A program made the translations under genes and the position numbers. A DNA stretch of 64,000 bases from Aphanomyces cochlioides (lineage: Eukaryota; Oomycota; Saprolegniomycetes; Saprolegniales; Verrucalvaceae): contig JAHQRK010000026.1 in NCBI GenBank assembly GCA_019828595.1, positions 186,001-250,000 of the forward strand, in the 5' to 3' direction. This document shows, one piece after another, positions 53,371 to 63,349 of the stretch (the first letter of the stretch is position 1; every line of letters begins with the position of its first letter). A model generated the notes under the pieces. It was given only the letters and a program-made list of their open reading frames with translations, was not told the DNA's origin and did no database searches.

Positions 53371-55503
53371 ATGGTGAGGTTTGTCCTCTGGTCACGTCTT
53401 GGACTTGATCCATGCTGTCCAGCGCACTTTATAGCAATGACTCAAGATGCCGATTCTTCGACTGCTGGGCTTACTCTAAGGTATCAGGGACGGTTCTACT
53501 GCCGTCTTAAAGACCCCGCCAAGGAGGACACACGGAATGGCGCCATCGGAAAGGGACAAATCGTTCTCTCGCCGTCCTCGGGGCTGTCATTGGACATATA
53601 TTGTCCAATTGCAACAAAAGCGTGCGGGACATTGACAAACGTCAACAGAGAGACCAGCTCAATGAAGCGAGCCAAGATAACAGTGCCCTCCATCGTGGAT
53701 GTGCTATGCGATGCATTGTGTTTCAGCGTCATCCAGAGCTTTCAGCATGGCAAGTCTCTCAAGTTGTGGACTCGTGGTGAAGTTGCAGCCGAGCAAGGTT
53801 TTCTCGAGGTGTTGTGGCATGGACAGTTGATCCGATTCGGTGAATACAAAGGAGAAGATGTTGATGAGCATGCAAGAGCGATGGATTACGCAGCCAGAGG
53901 AGGACATGAGGATGTCCTCCAGTGGCTGCACCGTCATCCCGATCATACGTTTGCCTGTACGACTCGAGCCATGGACTGGGCAGCCGAAGCTGGCCATCTC
54001 CACATTATCCAGTGGCTTCACCTGAATCGATCGGAAGGCTGTACCTCTGATGCTCTCGCTGGGGCTGCTTCCCAAGGACATCTCGCTGTTGTCGAGTGGC
54101 TCGTTGAGCACTACCCAGGCCTTGCATTGTCCGTGGAGGTCCTTGCGGATGTTGCCGAAAATGGCCACTTGCACGTGTTGCAGTGGTTCCACCACCGCGG
54201 CATCTCCATCGAGTCTCTCGGCAGCGACGTCTTTGACTACGCTGCCATGAACAACCACATGGATATCGTAGAATGGCTCCACAACCACGGCGGCACAGCG
54301 TCCGAGAGCGCGATGGCTTTGGCTGCAAGTAATGGCCATTTATCCATGGTTCAGTGGCTCCATACTCATCAAAGTGAAGGAACGTCGACTGCGGCCATCG
54401 ATGGTGCGGCAAGCAGTGGCCATTTGGCGGTCGTTCAATGGCTTTGTGAAAATCGCACGGAAGGTTTCACAACGGATGCAGTGGACCACGCCGCTGGGAA
54501 TGGTTACCTTGACATTGTCCAGTGGCTAATGGAACAACGGCATGCAGTCGAGACAACTCTGGCGATGGATCTCGCCGCGAGAAACGGCCACGTGGAGGTT
54601 GTCAAGTGGCTCCATACCCATGGAACAGCAGGTTGTACGACGGCTGCCATGGACGGAGCGGCGAAGCGCGGCAAATTGGAAACACTCAAGTGGCTTCATG
54701 AGCATCGATCCGAAGGATGCTCGACCAATGCCATGGACTTTGCCGCGAGTAAAGGCCACGTCGACGTTCTTGAGTGGCTCCATCTTCACACGACAGCGGG
54801 CTGTACGACCGATGCCATGGACTTCGCAGCCCAGAACAACCAGCTTGAAGCGCTAGAATGGTTGCACCGCCATCGTTCCCAAGGATGCACGCAAGACGCG
54901 ATGGCGTTTGCCGCCGAGCATGGACATTTGAAAATTGTGCAGTGGCTCCATGAGAATCGATCGGAAGGCTGCACGGTCGATGCGATGGATTGGAGTGCAC
55001 GTAATGGTCATTTGGATGTTGTCGAGTGGCTGCATACCCATCGAAGCGAAGGGTGTTCACCCGATGCAGTCGATGCTGTCATTCGGGCCGGCCACCTTCC
55101 CTTGTTGCAGTGGTGGTACGCCAATCGTCGTGAACGAAGTACATGGAATGCCATGGTCATGGCTGCCGAGCACGGTCGAGTGAATGTCCTGGAATGGCTA
55201 CATCGCATTGGCGAGACGTGCACGACCAAGGCGATGGATCTCGCAGCAGAGAATGGCTATATTGACATCCTCCATTGGCTCCAAGCGCATCGAACTGAAG
55301 GATGCAGCAAAGCGGCATTGGAACTTGCGATCACGGAAGGCCATCGTGTCGCTGCAAAGTGGCTCGTGGAGCATCGCCCAAAGGAAGCAAGTCTTGCACG
55401 ATGCATGAAACTTGCTCGAGAGTATAATCTTGAAGATTTAAGCGATTGGTGCGTCGCTCGAAAGAAACCAAACAACGCGGAAACCACGCACACACAGTCG
55501 TAA
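53371..55503 (+). CDS. ankyrin-repeat protein, about 18 repeats
   Basis: The 710-residue frame has ATG at 53371 and TAA at 55501-55503. The first 97 residues look noncoding in character, and ATG 53662 (MKRAKITVPSIVDVL) is the more likely start. About 18 consecutive ankyrin repeats begin near residue 165, each of the form xAMDxAAxxGHLxVVxWLHxHRxEGCT. The repeats form a protein-interaction solenoid by family knowledge; the partner is unknown. There is no signal peptide, membrane segment or catalytic domain. Such WLH-type ankyrin proteins are greatly expanded in Saprolegniales. A decayed copy lies at 29935-30840. Confidence 0.85.
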   Translation: MVRFVLWSRLGLDPCCPAHFIAMTQDADSSTAGLTLRYQGRFYCRLKDPAKEDTRNGAIGKGQIVLSPSSGLSLDIYCPIATKACGTLTNVNRETSSMKRAKITVPSIVDVLCDALCFSVIQSFQHGKSLKLWTRGEVAAEQGFLEVLWHGQLIRFGEYKGEDVDEHARAMDYAARGGHEDVLQWLHRHPDHTFACTTRAMDWAAEAGHLHIIQWLHLNRSEGCTSDALAGAASQGHLAVVEWLVEHYPGLALSVEVLADVAENGHLHVLQWFHHRGISIESLGSDVFDYAAMNNHMDIVEWLHNHGGTASESAMALAASNGHLSMVQWLHTHQSEGTSTAAIDGAASSGHLAVVQWLCENRTEGFTTDAVDHAAGNGYLDIVQWLMEQRHAVETTLAMDLAARNGHVEVVKWLHTHGTAGCTTAAMDGAAKRGKLETLKWLHEHRSEGCSTNAMDFAASKGHVDVLEWLHLHTTAGCTTDAMDFAAQNNQLEALEWLHRHRSQGCTQDAMAFAAEHGHLKIVQWLHENRSEGCTVDAMDWSARNGHLDVVEWLHTHRSEGCSPDAVDAVIRAGHLPLLQWWYANRRERSTWNAMVMAAEHGRVNVLEWLHRIGETCTTKAMDLAAENGYIDILHWLQAHRTEGCSKAALELAITEGHRVAAKWLVEHRPKEASLARCMKLAREYNLEDLSDWCVARKKPNNAETTHTQS

Positions 55504-55556
55504 GCGCCAAGATCAAACGTGTGGCGTTCGTGTCCTGATTTCAAGGCGACGTGGCT

Positions 55557-56226
55557 TCATACTTTCGAGGATATCTTCGCCTCAAAATGCACCCCTGCTA
55601 TGGCGTTGGGTTCCTTATGAAAGCAGAGCAATGCCTCCCGTGAATCAAGCAACTTTTCTTTGTTGGAATCGATTTCTGCGTTCGACAGCATCTCTCCACA
55701 TGTTGCGATGGCCGATTGTTCAATTGTGAAGACACTGCGGACAACGTTGCTCTACAAATCAGCACCCAAGAACTGGACGTTGGGACCTCTTGGAATTGCG
55801 ATTTTCCAGTGAAATCGTGCCAAGATGTCTTTCACGAGAGTGAGTTGAAGAGTGAGAAATAATCGCGACGACGCATGCAGGTACTCTGAGTTCCCCACTT
55901 GATGGTTTCCACCACTGGGGTCAAATTTATTCACCACCGCTTGCATAAGAAGCCTCAATTGAAAAGGTGTTGTCAATTTTTTTCATCTTTCTCATCGTAT
56001 CCGCAGCGACTGCCTCTCGACGAAGAAGCTCGCGTTGAGCAATCCATTCTCTATTGTCTCCTCGGACGCACGCCTCCGTTTCAAGACTCGATGTGTGTCT
56101 GAGAGAATTCTGCACTTTGAAATCTATCTCATAGTGAACCGAGACAAGCCATGGACATGATATTGGTTTCGGTGTTGCCAGGCATCGTAGCAAGCTACGA
56201 GATCGATCGCCTTTGCCGACGTGCAT
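55557..56226 (-). pseudogene. unknown gene, broken, minus strand
   Basis: The frame from 55976 reads TPFQLRLLMQAVVNKFDP...LVKDILARFHWKIAIPRGP to a TAG at 55752-55754. The same frame then stays open to a TGA at 55557 (VVRSVFTIEQSAIATCGEMLSNAEID...HFEAKISSKV). Further upstream other frames are open (SVHYEIDFKVQNSL and NGLLNASFFVERQSLRIR). The content looks coding but needs frame changes and stop bypass. No family is assigned. It diverges from the CFAP45 gene. Confidence 0.35.
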
Positions 56227-56365
56227 GTGATCTACTTGGGAAAAAAAAAGCTCCGTGGGAAACTTTTGTGAAGATGTAACTGGAAGGCTTTCTCAACAGT
56301 TGAAACCGATACTATATTTACGCAAGCAGTTACGTTGTTGCGACTTGCTAGCGAGCGACGTCGTG

Positions 56366-58118
56366 ATGGAGTCGTTGTCTTCACGCAGCTTTGGTGCCAA
56401 CACAGCATCGTCGCAGCGGTCGAATCCGAGTCGAACGTACCGTCGATTAGCTGCCAAAGAGAGCTGCGACGACACACTCTTTGGGTCGAAACGGACGCAA
56501 GGAACGCGTGACGGAGCTGGCAATCGTAGTCGCCAAGCGGGACGGTATGTTTCTTCATGCAATCTCTTGGCTCTTCAACTCTCTCGCCAGGAATATCGTG
56601 AATGGCTCGTCAAATCAAGAAGCAGAGGCGCCAAAGCAAAAGGCGACAAAAGTTGGCCCGAGCCAAGTGTCGACTGTCTTGCCAACCGACGAACTCTCAC
56701 GCATGCGAGTGCGACCTCCTCATGGCACGTGTTGGAATAACTTGGACATGCTCTAGAATGAAACGCGCATCCTCACCGACACGGACATGGAAGAAATCGC
56801 CGCGAAGAACGAAAACGACGCTGAAAACCTGCGCATGCATGCCAAAGCCCGCAAGGTACACTCACGTCGTCGTCTCGACGAGTCAAGCCAGCGACGACTT
56901 TTGTAGCAACACATGATGGAACGCGCTGCAGAAGCGGCAAAGAGAGCGCCCAAGTCGGAGATTGAGCTGCTTGTCGAGGCCGAGAAAGAGGACATTCGAA
57001 AACGCGCCGCGATTTTGAAAGACCAAGCGCATGATAGTGTCAAGTTGATGAAGACATTGGGGGCACGCGCCGCTGCATTTACAATTCGCGACCAGCAGAT
57101 CCATCGCAAGAAACAACTTGAAGCCGACGAAGAGATCCAAAACGAAAAGATCAACGTGATGATGGAAATCGATCGCTTGGAAGGTTTGATGCGGCAGGAA
57201 GCCGTCGCGGAAGAAAAGCGACTCAAGCGGCTCCACGATCGCAAAGTGTTGGAGGAACAAATCCAAGAACGCCGCGCGGCGACGGACCGAGAGCAAAAGT
57301 TGATTGAAAAGGAAGGCGAAGAGATGGTCGAGAAGATTCGACAGGCGCAAAAAGAGGAAGCGCAGCGGGAAAAAGACAAACACATGCGAGCGCAAAAGTC
57401 GATGGACGAAGTGGTCAAGTTCAACGAAGCTGCGATGAAAATGAAGGCCGAGCACGCGCGTTTGATTGCGTTGGAGGAGGAAAAAGTCGTCGAGTACCAG
57501 CGGAAGAAAGCCGACGATGCGCGTTTGCGCGACGAGGAGGAAGCTCGAAAGCGACAAGACGCGGAATTACGTTGCGCCAAGTTGCGTTCGACGCAGGAAA
57601 AAGCTGCAAATGAAAAAGCGCAGCTCGATGAATTGCGAGCGAAACGAGCTGTCGAAGCGAGGGAGCGCGCCGCGCGTCAAGCCGACGTGGCGCACGAGAG
57701 AAAACTCAAGAAGGAGGCAGAGGAGCTTCGGATGTCGCGACAAGCGCAAGCGATGCACCGCGAGCGATCGAAAATCCAAGAAGCGATGCAACAAAAGAAA
57801 GAGTACGAGAAGATTATTGCCCAAGTCGAGCAAGACAAGCGCCAATTCCAAGAGCGGGAAGACGAGTTGAGCAAGAAACGCGCCGCCCATCGCATTGCGC
57901 TGCAGACACAAATCGAGGAGAAACAACGCGTCGCCAAAGAAACATTTGCCCGCGTCCAGCTGGAAGGGAAAGCATTAAAGGAAGAATACGCCCAAGAACT
58001 CGCGAAACTCGAGCGCATTCGAATCCAACAAGTCGCGGAATTGGAAGCCGCTGGCGTCAATCCATCCTATCTGTCGGAAATGAAAGCGCTCGACATGGCG
58101 AAAACCCGAGATTGTTAG
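56366..58118 (+). CDS. CFAP45: cilia- and flagella-associated protein 45 (CFAP45/CCDC19)
   Basis: Four exons join in phase: 56366-56544, 56591-56708, 56757-56855 and 56907-58118, with GT...AG introns of 46, 48 and 51 bp. The product is 535 residues, close to the usual 550 of the family. The N-terminus has the short family motif RTYRRLAAKESCDDTLFG. Exons 2-3 hold VLPTDELSRMR and ILTDTDMEEI, which fit the family's EEFxRI and LTxEEL region. Exon 4 is almost entirely charged coiled coil and ends ELEAAGVNPSYLSEMKALD, matching the family's L..L...G....Y. CFAP45 is a protein inside axonemal doublet microtubules. Its presence implies flagellated zoospores. A different frame of exon 1 also looks codon-like near 56500 (RVTELAIVVAKRD), so exon 1 deserves checking. 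Confidence 0.8.
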
Positions 58119-58207
58119 TCTTAACCCTGCAAAATAAATATGAATGAAACCGACGGCGAAACCGAAAAACACACTCAACGACAAGGATTTCAGCTTTCGC
58201 CACCAAG

Positions 58208-59383
58208 ATGCATCACGATCCATACGAGTCGTATTCCCCGCAGTATGGCGATGTTGGCAAGACGAGGCTGCGAGTCAAGACGCCACCGTGCCCGCAAGCG
58301 CGAGCTCAAACGCTGCTCGTGCAGGTCGACAACGTCGTCGTCGACATGAATCATGCCTTTCTAGGCGCAATCGTTCCTTGAGACCGCCCACGCTGAAGTC
58401 TACGCCGTCGATAACGCCATGACCAACTTGCGTCATGCCATGGATGCGTTCCAGATCCTCTTTGACAAGCAGGTACGTCGATGTGGATGTCAAAAATCGT
58501 CGTGAAATTCTTGGAGATTCATCTCTGTGCGGACAGCGACGGCTTTAAAGTCGCGCGTGTCAAAGCCGACCTCATGGACGTAATCGAGAGTTTGAAAACA
58601 AGTGCGAGTACGATCGAAGCGACGTCAAATCGTATGCAGAAGACCATTGCGACGACGAAACGAACGGTTCATCATGCTGCCGTCCAGCGCCCGGCGCGCG
58701 GCAAAACGCTGCCGCCGATGGAAAAAGCAGACTTGGCGATCGAGCCTCGACCGACGCTGTTGACACTTTTTGAGATTCTGTCGCGAATACACGACATGAA
58801 AGAATCGACTGCTGCCATGTACACGTCGTAGGTCAAATTTGGACTCACGCTGGACGGTAGCATCGAGCGAGTCGCAGGGCAGACGAGGCAAGAGCTCGGG
58901 AAGAAAGACGTCCTCTTGTGCTTTCGCGACTTGCTTCTGTCGAGTCTTGTGAAGAATCCAGTGTTGACGCCGACGGAAAAATCCACCAACAAAGTGCACA
59001 CGACTCGGTACGCATCGATATTAACTGCAGCTGCATGGGACGAATGGTCCCGTTTGCAATGGATCCACGACGATGGGATTGAGATTGTGGCGATGGAGGC
59101 GTACGTGTGTTCGCCAGACTTTCTCCACCTCGTTCAAGTCGTGAGTGGCAAATTGAGCGTGCAGCCACCGACATCGCCACCGACATCGCCTCTCGAACTC
59201 AATGCCGCAGAGCAGACGCTGTCGATGGCCAAGTTGCTCCACGATCTCGCGAATGCAGAGAGCGAAGCCAAGAACGGATTCAAACTGTCCGTGCGCACAA
59301 ATATGTCGCGCTCCAAAGAGTTTTCCAAAGCGTTCCTCAATGCGTCCAAGGAGCTCCTGGACAAGGACGCAACGTTGTATTGA
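58208..59383 (+). CDS. unknown helical protein next to CFAP45
   Basis: Exons 58208-58324, 58365-58472, 58517-58818 and 58861-59383 join in phase through introns of 40, 44 and 42 bp. The third intron (GTACAC to GGTAG) removes a TAG at 58829. The product is 349 residues. It is mostly helical (ETAHAEVYAVDNAMTNLRHAMDAF, ADLMDVIESLKTSASTIEATSNRM, LLTLFEILSRIHDMKEST) with a proline-rich PPTSPPTSP near residue 260. There is no signal peptide or membrane segment. It lies only about 90 bp downstream of CFAP45, same strand. Function is unknown; a shared flagellar role is only suggested by position. Confidence 0.6.
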
Positions 59384-59754
59384 CAGCAGCAATATCAATC
59401 GACATATCTGATTGGCTAAAATTTAGCATAGAATGAGCTTTGATTGGTTGAAAGTTTGAAATTGAGGTCTGTGATTGGCTAGATATTTGATTTTCACTGC
59501 AACAGTTTGCGAAAATTCCACAAATCGAGTGATTTGATTGGCTGCGTGGATGAAACGCGATCCTCATCGACCTCGTGAAACTGTATCAGTCGATGGAATC
59601 AAGCAAAATACAAGCAAGTACGCAGAGGAGGCCAAACACTGTTCTTTTGGAATGCCATCAACTTTGTAAGAAAGACCATTCGTGCAATCGCTACATATGC
59701 ATCCAAGTGCACGACACAGGTGGAAAATCTCGACTCGCAGTGATCTTGTCCACC
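59384..59754 (+). other. flank of the MULE insertion, possible disrupted gene
   Basis: A plus frame reads SRWNQAKYKQVRRGGQTLFF and WNAINFVRKTIRAIATYASK before a TGA. Other frames are also open across the insertion point (GKSRLAVILSTDKK before, EINTLLSDTTLVFSTMVERV after). A host exon may have been split by the MULE, but no family is recognised. Several copies of TTTGATTGG-type motifs lie at 59410-59545. Confidence 0.35.
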
Positions 59755-59946
59755 GACAAGAAAGGAGGAATTCCCCAGAAACAGGGGTCCTACCCCTGCT
59801 GGAGGCGCCAAAATGCCCTGTAATGAAAAATCCGGATAATTGTACGGATAATCTAAATAATTCGCAGACGTGCAAGCTTCGCCACCACCACCAATTCAGA
59901 ACATCTAGACACTACAAGGACTTTCTACAGCAGTCTACAATTTGCA

Positions 59947-60452
59947 ATGACATCGAACACGCGTCTCAAATGCATGGTGGAAGGTTGTGATACCATAACA
60001 TGGTACTCCAACTTCCCAAATCACATGAATGCATTCCACAAGAACATCGAAGGAACATTCGGCGCATGTGGGGGCGTCAAGTTCTGCTTAACGGCGAACT
60101 CGCGCCTCTCAAAGTTGACTCTAGCCCATTCGCTGTGAAGCCAGCATACAAGTTGCACGAGGGCGAGCATCCTCAAACGACTGCCACAGTCAACGAGCTA
60201 GGCGACGACGACGACCTGTTGCATGAGATCCTTCAAACGTAGGTCGCGGACGAAGCAATTTTGCGTTTGTTAATTCATCAAACACGTGTGAATGGAGGTA
60301 ACCCCAGAACTATTTTGGCTCCACTTCTTGCAAGCGAAGATTTAAGCTCGATTGAAGAAATTCCTTCACCTGAAGAAAAGCGTGTCAAGCGTTCATCCAA
60401 CGAGGACGATCAGCAGCTTGTACTAGCCGCCTTAGCTAAGAAATTAGGCTAA
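59947..60452 (+). CDS. C2H2-type zinc-finger ORF inside the MULE
   Basis: ATG 59947 opens MTSNTRLKCMVEGCDTITWY followed by SNFPNHMNAFHKN, a C-x4-C-x11-H-x4-H finger. In a G-run near 60070 the frame shifts by one base and continues VLLNGELAPLKVDSSPFAVK to LLHEILQT and a TAG at 60240-60242. The same frame then runs on as VADEAILRLLIHQTRVNGGN to EEKRVKRSSNEDDQQLVLAALAKKLG and TAA at 60450. So the gene has a shift and a stop, or introns not resolved. A DNA-binding accessory role is plausible. It converges on the transposase gene. Confidence 0.5.
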
Positions 60453-60839
60453 CAACATTTTGAATACAGTCCATTTCATTTGATGTTTTGTTATTTATGC
60501 TCAACCTATCAGAAACTACTAAAAGTTGTAATATTTATATCAACTTCTGGAAGATATAGAAATTTAAGGTCATAGAATGAACTTCTGAAAGATATAGAAA
60601 TTTTTGGTCATAGAATGTAATAGACTTTTTAAGTTATCGAGTGACTAGAATGTTCTAGATCTTCAAAATATTAAACATCTTGAACTTTTACTTCTTCTAG
60701 ATACCGATGAGGATTCTAAAACTCTATAGAAGTTGTAAGGTATCGAATTACTAGAATCTTCTAGTTCGTATTAAACATGTCAATTATCTACAAAGTTGTA
60801 CTACATCTAGATAAGTTCTATATGATTTCTTCAACATTC

Positions 60840-63143
60840 TTAATTTCTCATTCCCTTGGACTTCTTCCTTCGTTTCGGCTTGGGTCCAGGCTTCGATATG
60901 TCCACAACAGGATCGCTAGGCCGTGGAGCTGCTGCCATTTCATCATGAGACAAATTTTGCGGAGGAACTGGGATAAGTAATGAGTCATAGATTTTCTTGA
61001 ACTGCTCGATCGAGTACATATCCCCACAGTAATCCAAGGGGTTCAGCATCATTTCGTTGTAACAGCGCACTGCATGAATACACGGTTTCTGTGTATCGAA
61101 CCACATTCGGCACTGGCATGTCCTATTTTCGATGTCCACAAGTCTCCATAAATGGATAGCTTCAACACAGGGATCAAAGTACATGGCCAAGAATGTCTTT
61201 CCAGGCTCGCATACATCAATCTACAATTCTTAGATGACTCGAGATATTACTTTTACCACAATCTTTCTTGATTTTGTCATTAGTGTGTTGAGCAATTTTT
61301 GGTGTACTGGAGTGATGGCATTGCTCGGCCATGACAAACATTTTTCTCTATAGAGGATATGAAGAATGATCTGGTACATCTAGTTGATATAGTACATGCA
61401 GAACAAGCAATACGTCCAGTACATTCAGAAGATGCAGTAAATACAAAAGAATCACTTTACCTGCGTTCGTTGATGTTCCGTAGCAAATGATGCAAATATC
61501 GAAGTGAAGAGTCACAGCATCTGAGCTTCGTAGCTCCATTCCCAACCACTCGTTAGCAGACTCCGCAAGATTTGAAGTAACATTGTCAAACGTTGGTCGC
61601 GGGAAGGCATATGTTACCCAATTCTCTCGCGGCACTTGAAGTAAGTACTCGGCAGCATCTATAAAGCATATGAAACAAATTTCCATCTGCAAACTATACC
61701 ATGGTTCACCGAGTATAATTTAGATAAGTTTCGATCGAATGTCTCAACACTGTCAGATCGGGCAAGTTTGTAGATCAGCGCCTCCTCATCGAAGGAAAGA
61801 TGGCGGCCAAGAGAATTGTTTATGTTGGCAATGATATGTCTCATGCAATATCTATGCGGTATCCCAGGGACAACTTCTCGCATAGCATTCACCAACCCTA
61901 TCAAAGCGTGAGATATTTGACAACTTGAACATTGCAATTTTCTAGATGTTCTAGAATGTAACAAATTGTACAACTTGTCAAACATCTAGATGTCTCGAAC
62001 ACCTAGATGTTTTGAGGCATTGTGCTACCTTTCATTCTATCAGAAACAACTACGATTGGTGCTGGAAGTATTCCTGACTCCATAAGGCACCGGAGAAACC
62101 AAGACCAATGCAACTCATTTTCAACAGGCACAATAGCAATACCTAAGTCCAAGATTCGCGCAATAAGCTTTATATAAGTATGTCTTACCGAGAATAAGTA
62201 AATGATTGTTGGGATCTTTTGCTGTTGCTAACAAGAGAACACCATTGGAATTCATCAGATCCTTCATGTGTGCCCCTAATGAGTGATGTAGAATAGAATC
62301 AAAAGGGTTGTACCATCGAGAGCAATAAGTGGCTGGCAATGTGGAAACGCATTAATGCAAAATTTGGGTATGAGAACGCTTCGATAGAAGAAGCCTCCAA
62401 TAGTCTCAACCTTGCAGAATGTTCCAGGGTTACGTTCTTGCACTGTGTCAAAATAGCCTCTGATTTTCTCGAATGAGGCATCAACATTGCCGTACAAGTT
62501 ATTTATCAACTGTCGTTTTGCTCGATTTGCAGATGATGTTGATATGGTTTCGCCAATGGCTTCTCGAACACGGTCTATGACATATTTTCCAGTAATTCGA
62601 CGAGGATCCATGATAGGAGTATTGCTGTTAAGGTCGCTTTGAAGAGTTTCTAGAATCTACAAATATGTCAGAAGATCTGTAAGTTCTAGTACATTCAGGT
62701 ATTCTAGATGTTCTGAACAAATCGAAGTTCTTGAACATCTAGATGTTTTGCAAGTTGAATATACTTACAATTTTGTGGTTCACTGCGGGGTGCGGCAACT
62801 TCGCATCGTCCTGGAATAGGGGATGGCTGTGTATGAGATTCATCGAGGTAATAGCAATAGTCTTGTCGCTTCTAGCATTGGCGCAGACAAAGAAGCAGCA
62901 ATCTTCTACAGTGCATATCCACTTGCCATTTTTCTTGTTTCTATACTTTTGGCTTACTCGAAATCCCTGGTGCAAACTCAATTCATCTAGCCTGCTGCGT
63001 AAAAACACGAAAGTGCCGAAGTCATGTGATTTGATCGCATTGATAACTTCAGCGGAAATGAAGTCATGATGAATTTGACTACTTTCTTGCGTGATGTTCA
63101 ACTTCACAGCGAGACTGAGGTAGTCTTCCGACACAAAGCTCAT
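60840..63143 (-). CDS. MULE transposase with SWIM finger, spliced
   Basis: The start is ATG 63143 (MSFVSEDYLS). The first exon has a FLYWCH-like zinc region (WICTVEDCCFFVCANARSD...HSHPL). Later exons read ERNPGTFCKVE, PLIALDGTT (first catalytic Asp), and ELHWSWFLRCLMESG...VVVSDRMK. A 131-bp intron (62028-61898) joins the last to GLVNAMREVVPGIPHRYCMRHI, giving the canonical SDRxxGL (second Asp) and HRYCxRHI. Then NVTSNLAESANEWL holds the likely catalytic Glu. The last exon has the SWIM finger CQCRMWFDTQKPCIH and a basic tail (GPKPKRRKKSKG). Not every exon join was resolved, but no inactivating change was seen in the motifs. It mobilises the element by cut and paste. Confidence 0.7.
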
Positions 63144-63349
63144 AATGATGCAAAAGGGTAGGTTTGGAAGTGCCTGGAGATTGATTGGTTTGAAGGTGTA
63201 TCCTAAGTTTAGCAGAACTACTTGTTTAAGGAAATTATTTAGATTATCCGTACAATTATCCGGATTTTTCATTTTCCCCGGAAACAGGGCATTTTGGCGC
63301 CTCCAGAATGGTAGGACCCCTGTTTCTGGGGAATTCCTCGACAAGAAAG

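Larger units (their letters stand above)
59765..63339. mobile_element. Mutator-like element (MULE) with 10-bp target duplication
   Basis: The 3575-bp element begins GAGGAATTCCCCAGAAACAG and ends with the inverted copy. Inverted homology extends about 95 bp inward (…GGCGCCAAAATGCCCTG, TCCGGATAATTGTACGGATA). GACAAGAAAG occurs directly outside both ends (59755-59764 and 63340-63349), a 9-10 bp duplication as expected for Mutator. It carries a MULE transposase gene on the minus strand and a zinc-finger ORF on the plus strand. Confidence 0.9.

Noticed and set aside
53704..54339. 211-residue minus-strand ORF inside the ankyrin gene
   Set aside because: It is antisense to regular ankyrin repeats and shows the repeat periodicity of the plus strand.
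56753..57580. 275-residue minus-strand ORF opposite CFAP45
   Set aside because: It is Ser/Phe/Arg-rich low-complexity antisense to a Glu/Lys/Ala-rich coiled coil, a common artefact.
742..60452. TAG codon reassignment
   Set aside because: Several apparently intact genes end with TAG at the expected place, and at least one in-frame TAG is explained by an intron.
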